NCBI GenBank assembly: GCA_026122225.1
Contig: JANEZZ010001473.1
Location: 225,621 to 289,620, forward strand
DNA length: 64,000 bases
Direction: 5' to 3'
DNA from: Heloderma charlesbogerti
Taxonomy: Eukaryota > Chordata > Lepidosauria > Squamata > Helodermatidae
In this document: in pieces, positions 30,661-42,269 of the stretch
Numbering within the stretch: the first letter of the stretch is position 1
Layout of the letters: each line of letters opens with the position of its first letter
Translations under genes and position numbers: made by a program
Notes under the pieces: model-generated
The model's database searches: none
Seen by the model: the letters and a program-made list of their open reading frames with translations, nothing else
What the model was told of the DNA's origin: nothing

Positions 30661-31470
30661 AAAATGCTCTTTTGGGCTGCATTAATAGAAGCATTGCTTC
30701 CAAATCCCGGGAAGTACTAGTTCCCCTCTACTCAGCACTGGTTAGGCCTCATCTGGAGTACTGTGTCCACGTCTAGGCACCGCACTTTAAGAAGGACGCA
30801 GTCAAGCTGGAGAGGGTTCAGAGGAGGGCAACAAAGATGATTGGGGACTGGAAACAAAGCCCTGTGAGAAGAGACTGAAAGAACTGGGCATGTTTAGCCT
30901 TGAGAAGAGAAGACTGAGGGCATAGGATAGCGCTCTTCAAGTCCTTGAAAGGTTGTCACAGAGGGGAAGGCCAGGATTTCTTCTCGATCATCCCAGAATG
31001 CAGGACATGGAATAATGGGCTCAAGTGACAGGAAGCCAGATTCCAGCTGAACATCAGGAAAAACCTCCTGACTGTTAGAGCAATATGACAATGGAACCAA
31101 GTACCTATGGAGGTGGTGGACTTTCCCACGCTGGAGGTATTCAAGATTAACCTGGACAGCCACCTGTCGGGGATGCTCTGACTTGGATTCCTGCATTGAG
31201 CAGGGGGTTGGACTTGATGGTCTTGTAGACCCCTTCCAACCCCACTATTCTATGATTCTACAATTCTGTGAAAATATCTGGACTGCAGAGGCATGAGGAT
31301 GCTGGAATATGTAACCTCTGTTGTTCGGGAGGAATCATAATGCCCTTTCCAAACACTGTGGCTTACTTCTGGGAGCTATATAACCAAGAAAGATGATCCA
31401 TTCCTGTCAGGTTTTTCCATTATGTGGAGGCACCATGATTTACCAAGCATTTGTCTTCAACTGCAGCCCC

Positions 31471-31612
31471 AACTTATTTATTTATTTATTACATTTCTAT
31501 ACCACCCAACAGCTGAAGCCCTCTGGGTGGTACACAAAAATTAAAACCACAAAGTACAGCATAAAAACAATATAAAATATAAAGGCTTAAAACTACAGCA
31601 TAAAAATACAAC
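31471..31612 (-). mobile_element. L2-like LINE 3' end
   Basis: TTTATTTATTTATTACATTT, CTATACCACCCAACAGCTGA and CTCTGGGTGGTACACAAA on the plus strand are the minus-strand L2 tail and its adjacent UTR. Confidence 0.7.
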
Positions 31613-31942
31613 TTGCTGGGAAACTCTGGCTAGAGACAGACCATTGTTTTGTTTTGTTCTTTAGAGAATCAAAGCTGGTACGATAGCCATCATTTCTCAT
31701 GTGCACACTCATTTTTAGTGCCCTGTTATTGCCCCTAGTTAAACAGGCTTTGCAGGCTATTGTAGGCTTTGCATCATTATAAGCGCCTGCGGAAGTCCAT
31801 GTCCTAGCAGGGTCCCGCTGCTGACCCCCAGAAAGGGCAGTCCGTAGCAAGCTGGTAGGCCCACCCAGGGGGAGCCAACAGAGGTAGGTGTCATGGAAGG
31901 CTTAGAGGACACACCAATCAGGAATACGGTGGCCACTTACAG

Positions 31943-32304
31943 CTTTTCTGCACGAGGCTGTTAACTGGCTGCTAATCTGCTGCATCTAGTTTCGGTTTCG
32001 TTGCAGAATTGAGCTCCGAGCACTACACGAGGAGTGTTTCCTTTCCTGCTTTTCTGCTACATAACCTCTAGGTGGTACTGTGATATAGTGGAATAGTGCA
32101 AATACACAAGAGGAAATCGTGCTTTCTTTCGCTTTCAAAATTTTCACAATTCAGAGAATTTTCCCTGCTCTAAGAAAAAACTTGCCGGAATTGCTGGTTA
32201 GACACAGAAGTGAAACTGGAGGATCATGACATTGGCTAAAGAACCCATAAATAACTATGAGTAGGGGATGACAAGCACATGATAAATGCCTCATGTAGAA
32301 AAGC
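31943..32304. mobile_element. Non-autonomous DNA element, family C (copy 1)
   Basis: The ends GCTTTTCTGCACGAGGC and GCCTCATGTAGAAAAGC are complementary. The interior (CTGCTTTTCTGCTACATAAC, CTCTAGGTGGTACTGTG, TTTTCCCTGCTCTAAG) matches 37365-37490. No frame is preserved. The target duplication was not resolved. Confidence 0.65.
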
Positions 32305-34207
32305 CCTCACACAACACACAAAAAAAGGGGAAAGGCTCTGACCAGATGAGCCGTGCATCTTCTCAGTCTGCTGTCCGGGTGCTAACTGTTTGATGGGCCA
32401 CTTCCAGAGTCAGACCTTCTTAGGGTTCTTTATCTTTACACTGGATTTGGACTGGACAGCCCTTCAGATAGAGGATGCCTTCAAATAGAGTACTGTCCCC
32501 TGACAGCCCTTCAGATAGAGGAGTGTCGTCTGTAAAGTAGGACACTGAAGCAAGGCAAGAACCTTATTTATCTCTCTCAAAGAAGAATAGAATACAGGAA
32601 ATTCCACTCAGAGACAACCTAGCGACTAAACTATACTATATAATGACACTATCCACACAGCAGGCCTCTGTGGGAAATGCACAGATTTCTTTGGAGACCT
32701 CTGGGTTTGTCTTGAGCCCCCCTAATACAGGCAGAATTAGGCCTCGCAACTGACACCTAGGAATCTGGCTGTCTCAGCCTGCAAACACCATCCTTGAAGA
32801 GGGAAAGGTACGTGGCTTGAGACGTAAAGATGAGGACGTACGAAGCAGCAGCAAATTTGCAGAGAGCCGGTGGGGTTGATCAGCTGGTGTGCAGAACTGA
32901 GAGAATATGAATATAACTTTATTGCATAGTAGACCATAGCAAAAGTCTAGAGTAAAAGAGGGAGGAGCCATTTCGGGAAGAGAAGAATAAAGGGCTGAAT
33001 CAAACAGCTGCGGGGGGGGGGGGAGGATGGAAAGTCATCATCAAGGGACTTTTCCTTTTCTTTCTTTTTTTAATGTTCTCATTGTGAAAGCACATTCTAG
33101 CAATGCAGTCAGAGGTGATTCCATCCGGGAAATTGTGGGTTTTATTATAGACTGTAATTCCGCTCATACCTAGCGAGCATGAGCGTGCGTGTGTGTGTGT
33201 GTGGTGGCATTGTGCCAGGCCCAAACCATGAGTGTTGCCAGCCACAGTATGGCTCCTTTTCACCTCCACCAGCCACCCAGGGAACAAGGGCACATAAGGA
33301 GGCTACCCCCCTGCTTTGCCTCGTCCCGTTCATGCTCAACCTCCCTGGTTTTGCTCGCTCTCCCTACCCCAGACCCCATCTTGTTTTCCTCCACCGCTGT
33401 CGCCACGAGGGGATTTTTCTGTGGTCTGCTATTACACGTTCTGCTTTGCAAACCCACCAACTCCTGTGGCCTTGAAGGGTTCCAGGAAATGTAATTAAAG
33501 GCAAAATGTAGCCCCTGGAGATTTCTGAGTCGGTAAAGGACACTCCCTCTCGCCCATAAGTTCTCCATTCTTCTTCCTGCAAACGCTTGAATCGGTTGCT
33601 AAGGCAGTGACTGTGCTGAAAACAGTGTGTTCTTTCTCTTTCTTTTTATTATTGTATTTATGAGCAGGTGGAGCAGAAACTGGTTGTTTTCCACACAAAT
33701 AGGTAACAGGAGGGGGAGGAAAAGAAAGTATGAAAGGAAAGTGAGGTGGGGGTGAATGAAAGCACCCCACCACCATGCGGCAAAAGGTGGCGGGTTTAAA
33801 AAGAGCGAAGTTGTGGGAACATTCTGGAACTTGAAAAACAAATAGAGAGATGCACATGCGGCATGACCAAGGTCTTTTCGGTAAACAAAAAGGTGGCCAT
33901 GGAGGTATGAAGGAGAACAAACAGTCAGGTTCACACCGAGGGCCAAGACCAGGTTGGGCGGTGGGAGAGAATAAGACACAATCTTTTTCTCTAATCATAC
34001 AAGGCCAGCTGAGCCGAAAGCAAGAGGCCTTTTGGAGTTCTTCTGCCTCGCTGCCGGCGTCATTACCTTGACATTCGTGTGTGTTCCCAACAGCTCACAG
34101 CGCTGACGTTTGGCACGGCGCGTTTTACCATGTATTAGACACATCGCGCTGCTGAGGAAAACAAAAGCAGCTGAAGTGAAGAGTGTGGGAGTAAATGAAT
34201 CACTTAA

Positions 34208-34251
<44 letters not shown>

Positions 34252-35571
34252 TGGGGAGGGGGTTGTTCTGGAAGGGAGAACAGCAGTGCCATTCAGAGTG
34301 TTGTCTTGCCACCTGGCAGCATTTCCAAAGATGAAATGATCAGGGCGGGAGATAAGCTGAGAGGAAGATCATTTTGCCCTGTGGCGTGGCAGTGCGCATT
34401 AGGTTTCTTTCTGTCTATGTTGAAAGCAAGCTTTTCCCCCCATAAGGAATTACTTTTCCTCGTGATCGATCTTGTGACTTGGAAAATAGAACATCCGTGT
34501 CACTTTTCCTTAAACCTACTCTATAGGCCGTGGTGCAAAACACACACCCCAATATTAAACTGGTCCCGCAAGGTGTCTTTCAGGGTTTCTGGTAATGTGC
34601 TTGTTTTTATTCCACTTTGCATAGTAGATGGGCTTGCGTGACTTTTGTCCTAGGTATGCTTGCTAGGGTCTCCAGCCACCGAAAGACTGACACTCGAGAG
34701 GCAGGGGTTTGGTGATGTGACAGAATTGAGCCTGGTGAAGCCAAGTCAAAAATCTGATATGTGGTTGGGCCTAGGAGCTTGGCCCAGCGAAAACGGGGTG
34801 AAGCTACAGATATGAAGGCTCAGAAATATGGGGCGGGTGGTGAGGGAGCAGAGGAAAAAACCTATTTTTTAAATGTGTGGGAGAAAATTTGAAACCTTTT
34901 CTTAAAACCACTTTCCCCAGCTCCACATGCTTATCTGTTCAGCAAGTTAGCAACAATTCAGCCAGGAAAATCCACTACTCCTTTGTTTATTTATATAACG
35001 GTTAGTGCCACCTGTGCAAATTACATGTGCAACTGTTACCACAGGAAGACATGCATCCACTAGTCTAGCACACCTCTGTGCGTAGAAAGAACCATCTAAG
35101 TATGCAGATGTGCCAGACGAGCTGATGGCCCTGTGGTTTAACTTGTTGCCTCGTAAAGGAACGCCAAAGCCTGAGTGTTAGTAACGCTAGAAAAAGTGGC
35201 AACGCAAGAGCTTGAGAAATCTCCTGGTTTTTTGCTGCCTGCTTAAGACTGGGAAAACTGGGTGGGGTGGGGGTGGCAGGTCCCAATATATGACTGGTGG
35301 ACTACATTTACATACCCTCCGGTTTTTAACGGGTAAAAATAGGAACACTCCTGTGCATAACTGGATAGGACTAGGAGGCTATGTTTGGTAGCCCTACAGT
35401 GGGGGACCTGGCAGATGGTACGTACACACACACACACACACACACATCAGACTCAAGTGTGCACAGATAGAAAATGGCAACTAAAGGGCACGCAACCAGA
35501 TGGCAAAAGCAGTGAAGCAAATCACACGCTACATGGTAAGTCACATACATATAATATGCATGTATATGCTA
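32305..35571. other. About 3.3 kb without gene; candidate regulatory stretch 33990-34200
   Basis: A 21-bp word starting GACAGCCCTTCAGATAGAG repeats at 32455 and 32502 (period 47). Simple repeats: G-run 33012-33023, (GT)n near 33188-33203, (CA)n at 35423-35446. 33990-34200 contains CpGs (GCCGGCGTC, GCACGGCGCG) and no repeat, and could be a conserved element. Overlapping frames at 33179-33998 lack domains. Confidence 0.3.
34210..34250. repeat. (TG)20 microsatellite
   Basis: An uninterrupted TG dinucleotide tract is seen directly. It is expected to be length-polymorphic. Confidence 0.95.
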
Positions 35572-35990
35572 TATTTTATTTATTGATTGAATGTATTTTT
35601 AACCTGCCCTTTATCCTAGGATATCAGAGTGGTATACAAGAGACATAAATTGTTGTGAACTGTCCAGAAACCTTCGGCTATCGGGCGGTATATAAATGAA
35701 ATAAAGAAATAAAATCAAAAACCAAAATATGTCACAATATAATCCAGTAATAATAAAACAAGATCACAGTAAAAACAAACTATTAGGTCTGTGACCATAC
35801 AATAAACGATGATCATGATAAATAAAAACAAATCAAAAGCGTAAAAAGAGCAGAGCGAACTAAAGATAAACCAGCATAACGCTTTAAAATGCTTGGGCAA
35901 GTAAGTACGTTTTAACTTGGTGTTAAAATGGTAGCAACTCTAGTGCCAGTCAAGTTACAACTGGGAAGCCATTCCATATATTACATTTAT
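35572..35990 (-). mobile_element. L2-like LINE interrupted by a short opposite-strand L2 tail
   Basis: The minus-strand copy (TTTTATTTATTGATTGAATG, CTGCCCTTTATCCTAGG on plus) is split at about 35648 by a plus-strand tail (35649-35713) carrying TTCGGCTATCGGGCGGTATA and AAATGAAATAAAGAAATAAA. It then resumes with AATAAAACAAGATCACAG and reaches about 35990. Confidence 0.6.
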
Positions 35991-36405
35991 GCTGTTTAGA
36001 GGATATTAGTCCCGTATTACTCATGAAGAAAACCAAGGCGTAGCAATAAGCAACTGGCCTAAGATCAATGAGTCACCTCTATTGCTAGCTAACTGCATTG
36101 GAGCACACCTGTGTTCCTGTTCCCTCCAACACAGCAATCAACTCTTCATTTTCTCTCCTCCTCCTAGCAACTCTAAGCAAAAAGATGTGTGGGGATCTAC
36201 ACTGTCAGATGCACTTGGGCCACATTCAGATCGAGCACTTAGGGGCCATTTAAATCTATGGATATAAGAGAGACTAACTTAGGCTGAATCCGATCTAAAA
36301 TCCCCCCCAGCACGCACACACATTCCTTCCCTATCCTATCTTTCCGTTGCCATGTAAAGACCTTTCTTATTTTCCCAGGCATTTTAGTCTTTCAGTTCTG
36401 CTGTT

Positions 36406-36799
36406 TTAGGGAGCAATCCTATCTGGGTCGACAGTCGCCTCTGAGCCTGGGTGCAGGGTGGGATGAGTGGTGAGGAACCAATCTCCTCCTCCTTGCTCCC
36501 CCCCCCCGGCTTTTGCGGCTAGACAGCCGATTTTGGCTGTTTAGCCGTAGGACCTCGGAGTGCGGGAAGCAGCAGCTGGACGCCACATAAGATGTGTCGT
36601 ACAGGCATTTCCGACTTCCCTGCCCCAGCACGCCCCCAGGAACGCCCTGCTTTTGGCGCTCCACACTCCTCTCCCGAGCGCGGGGCCATTCCGCGCTGCC
36701 TACGAGGTGGTGCGGCAGGGGGTGGAGGCTGGTTCCCGGAAACCGACCTATCCTATGGCCATCTAGCCGCTGACTAGCGGCCATAGGATTGCGCCCTTA
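36406..36799. mobile_element. GC-rich 388-bp MITE with TTA target duplication (PIF/Harbinger-like)
   Basis: The element 36409-36796 begins GGGAGCAATCCTAT and ends ATAGGATTGCGCCC, flanked by TTA at 36406-36408 and 36797-36799. The interior is much richer in GC and CpG than the flanks (GCGCGGGGCCATTCCGCGC type words near 36675-36700). Open frames inside are composition-driven. No transposase is present. Confidence 0.75.
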
Positions 36800-36849
36800 A
36801 TCTGTTATTTTAATCTGCCCATACTAATACGTTTCCAAAAGCATAGCTG

Positions 36850-37110
36850 AGTTCTGGATTGTGGGAAGAAATGTACCTCTTGAGCATGGGCAGAGTGCTG
36901 TTCTTTCACCACTGAACAACTGCTGCTCCAGCAGCAAAATTCATGGAATAAAGATTCTGTTTTTCTTTAAAACATGCACACATTTACTAGCATAGTGGGG
37001 AAGAGGAAGCTGCCTTAAACCAGGTCAGGCTAGCCCATATACTTTGGGCACCACATTGGAGAAAGCAAATGTATTCTGACTGGCGGTAGCTCTCCAGGAT
37101 CTCAGACAGG
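36850..37110 (-). mobile_element. MIR-like SINE fragments
   Basis: 36995-37110 on plus (GAGGAAGCTGCCTTAAACCA, CTGACTGGCGGTAGCTCTCC) is the reverse of the SINE 3' half at 52985-53090. 36865-36920 has weak box-like words (GAGCATGGGCAGAGTGC). Both are old. Confidence 0.45.
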
Positions 37111-37275
37111 GCTCTTATTTGTATGAGAAGCAGCAGAGGACTGAATCAAGTGCTCTCCTTGCCCCAAATCCTGCTGCCCTCTATCCCCTGCAGACATCTG
37201 TTGGAGTTCTGGCTGACTTTTCACCAATCCAAAAATGCTGGGAAAGTACCAGCCAATAGTAAAAGCATTGGATTT

Positions 37276-37680
37276 GCATTTAACATGGAGAGCTTTTCTA
37301 CATGAGACTCTGAATCACTATAGTCACAGAACTGAGATACGAGCTGTACACAAAGAGCTTTTCCTTTGCTGCTTTTCTCCTACATAAACTCTAGGTGTCA
37401 CTGTGTTGTAGAAGAATCTTGCAATTACACAAATAGGAAAAGAGCCCTTCTTTCACTTTCTCAAATACTGCATTTTCCCTGCTCTAAAAATAAACTAGAG
37501 GGTCACAGCGTCATCTAAAGAACCTGTAAACTGTTTTAACTGTTTTTATGTATTTTATTATTGTAAGCCGCCTTGGGAGGGCTTCTACCCTGAAAGGCAG
37601 CCAAGAAATATTTTAAATAAATAAACAACCATGAGTAAGGAATCATAAGACATAATAAATGCCTTGTGTAGAAAACCTCA
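37276..37680. mobile_element. Non-autonomous DNA element, family C (copy 2), with inserted L2 tail
   Basis: The ends GAGAGCTTTTCTACATGAG and CTTGTGTAGAAAACCTC pair, and the interior follows copy 1 at 31943. At about 37530-37627 a plus-strand L2-like tail (TATTGTAAGCCGCCTTGGGA, TTTTAAATAAATAAAC) is inserted where copy 1 reads ACCCATAAATAACTATGAG. Confidence 0.6.
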
Positions 37681-37785
37681 ATGACTTTGGGAAGGAAAGT
37701 TCAGAAGGACAAAATGCAATCAACAATTGCTTTTAAGAGAATATGTTTTATGCCAGTTTCTTTACTGGCCTCAGTGAGAACTAAT

Positions 37786-38370
37786 TTTATTTATTTGTGT
37801 ATTTCTTGCATTTCTGTACTCCTCAATAGCCAAGGCTCTCTGAGCGGTTCACAACAATTAAAACCATAAAATACAACATGATAAAATACAATATAAAAGT
37901 TGTTTAAAACTACCGTATAAAATAAAAATAAAAACCAAACTAAAACCTAGCAACAGTGCAAAGATTTAAAATACAGTAACAGTGGTTAAGACGCTGAACT
38001 GCAGACTGGAAGTTCGGCAGGACAGCAGTTCGAGACCCGAGTGCTGCGTGACAGAGTGAGCTCCCGTCTTCAGTCCCAGCTCCTGCCTACCTAGCAGTTC
38101 GAAAGCAAGAAATTGCAAGTAGATAAATAGGTACCGCTTCAGCAGGAAAGGTAACAGTGTTCCGTACACCTCGGTGTTCAGTCATGCCGGCCACATGACC
38201 ACGGAAGCATCTTCGGACAGCGCTGGCTCTTCGGCTTAGAAATGGAGATGAGCACCACACCCTAGAGTCGGACACGACTGGTTGGGGACACCTTTACATT
38301 TACCTTTAACAATTTAAAACACCAGAAACTAATAGTTTGTGGCATCACCACAGTGCATTTGTAAAGGGGA
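37786..38370 (-). mobile_element. L2-like LINE 3' end hosting a Sauria-type SINE
   Basis: CTCAATAGCCAAGGCTCTCT, GAGCGGTTCACAACAATTAA and AACCTAGCAACAGTGCAAAG on plus give the minus-strand L2 tail up to 37976. The L2 resumes after the SINE at 38326 (AAACTAATAGTTTGTGGCAT). Confidence 0.65.
37977..38311 (+). mobile_element. Sauria-type SINE (tRNA head, BovB-like tail)
   Basis: Box A-like AGTGGTTAAGACG (around 37981) and box B GTTCGAGACC (38028-38037) mark the tRNA-derived head. The central part has TAGCAGTTCGAAAGCAAG and GCCGGCCACATGACCACGG. The tail AGAGTCGGACACGACTG (38264-38280) is identical to the BovB 3' end at 43976-43992, and the end is CTTTACATTTACCTTT. Duplications ATTTAAAATACAG (37964-37976) and ATTTAAAACACCAG (38312-38325) flank it. 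The shared tail shows the expected dependence on BovB enzymes. Confidence 0.85.
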
Positions 38371-41300
38371 TAAAAGCACAGAAAAGAAGACAACTTTGGA
38401 TACAGTTTCTTTGTGATGTTTGCTCTGGGCTTCAGCTGCCCTCTCTCATCATTATAATGTCATTGGCCGGTAACACATCTTCTGGTAATAATCTCCCAAG
38501 ATAAGCTGTGCTGTGTCTAAAGAAAGAAATCCATTTTAATATCTTAATGAGTATAAAGTCCCCCATGCCATAAAGCTACTGGAGGTTGTTTTTTCTGATC
38601 TCTGATACTCAAATACTCAAAGCTATTCCCAGCATAGTTAATTGTTTTTGCTTTTTTCATCTATCACCATGAGGGCTAGCAACTTCCATTTAAAGCTTAG
38701 ATTCTCTTCAGAGATGGTAAATAAAACTTCTGTGTGGATTATTTTAACTACTGGTTTTAGAAGGCTGAAGGAGAAATTATTAGTTTCAAATTGGAGTTAT
38801 GAATTTCATCAAGGCCCCCCTACCTTCCCCCACCCTGTCCCACACAGACACACACATAATTTTAGAGCTAGTAAGATATGTACAAGAATAATATAAATTT
38901 TAAAGTGCAGAGTTTTGGGTTGAGGCACTAATAACGTTTCAGTGATATTTCTCTTTTATTCCATTCCATTTTCAGAGAGAGACAAGAGTATACGCTCTAT
39001 ACATCACGTCAACATACAGGTATGTCTCTATTACATTTCAGCTTTGTAAATTATGGAAATTGCATGTAAGTGTGCGCCCTGGAGATCAGAAGTGTACCTG
39101 TCAGAGCAACCCGCCACCTCTCCGAAACAAAAAGGGGGACATTCTTCCCTTTATACTCCCCCCTGCCACCCCCACCTATTTGTCTAGAACAAATATTTAT
39201 GCTTTTTTCTTTTCTTTTTTTACAAAAAGCAAATATGTAAGCTTTGCATATAATTTGGGTTTAGGTGGATTCTTAGGTTGCTTCCAGACAACGCCTTTAT
39301 TGTGCAATCACCCTGCCTCGTTCATGGAACTTTATGGAGGGTTCAGATGACGTTGTCTTCAATTTGTAACTGCTCCCTGTTTTCCCACTGCTTCTTTCAC
39401 TGCTTTTCTTTCCACAAAAAATCCAATAAGGAGGAAGAGGCAGAATTGTTCCACAGTGCCTTTTCATTGGTAGCCCTAGGAATCCTCTGTCTGGAAGCAC
39501 CTTGATGCTCTGAAGAAAGTGTGTGTGTTGTGTGCTGTTGGGTCAGTTACTGATGTAGAGGAGGAGGTGATCAGCTGACTTACAGTATCTCACAGAACCC
39601 AGCCAGCTGACTTACAGCAGCATCAAAGCTGGATATATTTTGAGTGTGGCTTGTGGTTGCAAGGGGATTCCTGTATGAACGCTGCCATCCTTCAGGGATA
39701 AGATCCCACCTTAGGTGCAGGGCAGGCAAGGAGAGAAGTTAGTACTGTAATCTTTCTCCCATTCTGATGTTATTTATTTATTATATAGCTGCCTAGGAAG
39801 GAGACCAGGCTTGTAAAAACCAAGCAACTAAGGTGATCTCTGGAACAACTTCCAGAGGAGGATAATCCTGCATATTTAAATTCTACAGAGCTCTAATCTA
39901 CTTGACTTGATGCACTGCAGAAGCATATGGGGGGGGGGGATGGGGAGGAGAAATCTTACTGCTGTATGCATGAAAACTGCCAAGATGACAATTTTTAACA
40001 CTTACACCAAGCAAACTGTTGGGTTTGAAATTGGCAAACAATTTGTTATGACAGCGCCTTGATGGATCTCTTCATAAAGATAAAAAGGAATAAAAGGAAT
40101 CTCAGCTTGTTGGTGGGAAAGAAGTAGCTTGTTAGAAGCAGGCCCATCTTTCCGTTTCTGTTGCAAGTTTTAGAAGGCAATGGCCAATGGTTTAGATGGT
40201 CAAGGAGACCACTTTGGGTTCAGGGATAAAGCTGATAATGTGTATCCAATGTGGCTAAGCAGGAAATTGTGCGTACCTTTGGAGAACATGGACTCGCTGT
40301 GGTGACTTTGGGAAGAGCGAATTAGGTGGCACCTCATCGAGGTACCCGGTTTTCCAACGTCAAGCTCGTAGCTCTGTGTGAGCATCTTTTTTTTCCGGCA
40401 CAGAAATTCATATTTAGTTTTGTATTCCTTTTTCAAAATGTGCACATTTTTGTGTGCATTTTTCAAATGTGTGGTGGAAAGGAGGGTTCAGGTCCCTCCT
40501 GCCTGGTCCTTTGACTGTTAAGGGCCAACACCCTGCCTTATATATGAGCAGGGCAGAAATGTAAAAGAATCCCTGCTACAGATGGGTCTAATTTGGCCCG
40601 AATGGTAGGTGTGAATCAGCCATCAAATAATGAATCTAGAACTGCTGTCCAGAACTCGGCACCCTTCTTTGGTGGCTTACTTCCCTTGTTGGGAATCTTG
40701 TTCCAGTTTTTCTGCGCTAAATGTTCCTGGGGATGTAGCATTCCACAACAAAGAACAGGAGAAAGAAAGATGCAATGAGACCCATAACCATTGTTTAAAG
40801 TTCTGAAAAGAGGCATCTCTGGGAGCTTGTGAAAGACGCTGCATGTGCCAGGGGTACTTTCATCTTCATATGACGGAGAATTGATTGCGAACGGGTTCTG
40901 TCCACAGTTCCAAATTAGGCCTGTTAATAGACACCACAGGTCCATGAACGAGAAAGGAATACAGATCCCTGCTGTTCTGGTGATGAGGTCTGTCAGAACT
41001 TCTCTTAAAAAAAAACCAAAACTAAAATCTGTTTTCTCAGCCTTGCTTTGACCTTTATGCTTCTGCTGCTGCACAAGCCTTGGGGCGGCTGCTCCAGCAT
41101 TTAAATCATGTAAATGGCAGCATTACACCTACTTTCTGAATGATTAATTCAGCTTTGAATTGCTGCCTGACTTTGATAGGGAGGGGGAGGCAAGTCTCAA
41201 GGGTCTGATTATGTGAATCTTAGCTCAGTTGGGGGTGAGGAGGGGGGGTGAAGGCTAATTAATTACACATTTACTATGGGGAATTAGAAGAAGAAGAGCC

Positions 41301-41588
41301 ATCTAAGCTGCTATTTTTCTGTTGGGTGCTGCTACAGAGCATCACAGCAAACCTTTAACCCCTTGATGTTTGCTTACAATATGAGATTTATCTAGATATC
41401 TCTACCTACAACCCCCGCAGGTCACCTGGGGTGTTACTGAAATGACTGTGTTTCTAGGACTATTCATTTGTTGCTAGGGGCGAGATTCTTTCTGATAAAG
41501 GGGCATTCATTTTGGAAATTTTTAAGTCCAGCGCCCTGTCTTTCACCAGCAGCCAGTAGCAGTCTTCAACTGGTGGGCCACGACCTGG
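38371..41588. other. About 3.2 kb without gene or clear transposon; candidate element 41085-41290
   Basis: It contains a G-run (39929-39938) and otherwise complex DNA. 41085-41290 is repeat-free with paired homeodomain-like words (TGAATGATTAATTCAGC, GGCTAATTAATTACAC). All frames are short and none is supported. Confidence 0.3.
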
Positions 41589-41897
41589 GCCGGCCCTTCC
41601 ATTAGACAAAGTGAAGCAATCGCTTCAGGCAGCAGAAGCCAGGGGGCAGCAGAGGCAACCCCTTGGCTGTTCTCATGAACTCTCTGGCTGTCCCCACCTG
41701 TAGGGACAGAGCAGTATATGAAAGACAACCTGTCTTGGAACCCTAAACATAGCCCGTGATGAAGGATGCTATCCCATCACCACTGCTGAAGTAACGGTCC
41801 AACTGCCGATTTAGTCAGCTTCTTTACGTGGACAGGGCAAGGGGCACCATCTTGTCTTTTGCCTCAGGCGTCAAAATGTTTTGGGCCGGTCCTTGTT
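41589..41897. mobile_element. hAT-like non-autonomous element
   Basis: GGGCCGGCCCTTCCATTAGA with AAGCAATCGCTTCAGGCAGC at the left mirrors TTTTGCCTCAGGCGTCAAAA and GGGCCGGTCC at the right. The complementary GGCCGG ends suggest a terminal inverted repeat. The interior 41690-41850 appears partly unrelated. Confidence 0.45.
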
Positions 41898-42085
41898 GGG
41901 CTCCACTGAATTGCAGCCTGATCCAGGATGGGTCTCAACAGCAGCTCTGCCAACATGAAAAAATGTAAGAGGCGGGCCCACAGATGCATGTCTTGGTTAA
42001 AGATGGATCCCAGATCAGAAAGAGCTGATGACTGCACTGAGCCAGAGTTAAAAGTGCAGGAGACCCATTCTCCTTTGCAGCATGT

Positions 42086-42255
42086 CATCCTACTTATTTA
42101 TTTCAAGCATTTTTACCCTGCCCTTCAGCTGAAAAGGCTCCCAAAGCAGCTTACACAAGATAAATAACAAATAAGACAGCCCCTTCCTGCAGGTTTATAA
42201 TCTAAAAGACACAACACAAAAGAAAAAGGGGATGGAGAGGGAAGAGGAAAGCAAG
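42086..42255 (-). mobile_element. LINE tail fragment
   Basis: TTATTTATTTCAAGCATTTT, CCTGCCCTTCAGCTGAAAAG and AGCAGCTTACACAAGATAAA on plus resemble a minus-strand LINE 3' end of a different subfamily from the GGGCGGTATA type. Confidence 0.4.
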
Positions 42256-42269
42256 CAAACCCACAATAA

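Larger units (their letters stand above)
27456..31265 (+). mobile_element. CR1 LINE (3' half) interrupted by BovB
   Basis: The left part 27456-27842 encodes the RT block YLDYSKAFDNVPHDILMSKL, GVPQGSVLGPVLFNIFINDL and IRFADDTKL, in step with 61785-62171. The right part 30661-31265 resumes at the equivalent of 62399 (AATGCTCTTTTGGGCTGC) and ends in the CR1 terminus (ATTCTATGATTCTACAATTC). About 229 bp of CR1 between the two parts is absent. Stops occur in the right part (e.g. GTCTAGGCACC near 30771). Confidence 0.85.

Noticed and set aside
33179..33998. Several frames of about 100-167 codons on both strands
   Set aside because: Overlap in multiple phases in a pyrimidine-rich stretch; residue content is proline/serine/leucine-rich without domains.
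34210..34250. Tandem repeats considered as a CRISPR-like or satellite array
   Set aside because: Plain TG dinucleotide microsatellite; no spacer structure anywhere in the window.
36419..36784. A 121-codon minus-strand frame rich in arginine and glycine
   Set aside because: Lies entirely inside the GC-rich MITE 36409-36796; explained by composition.
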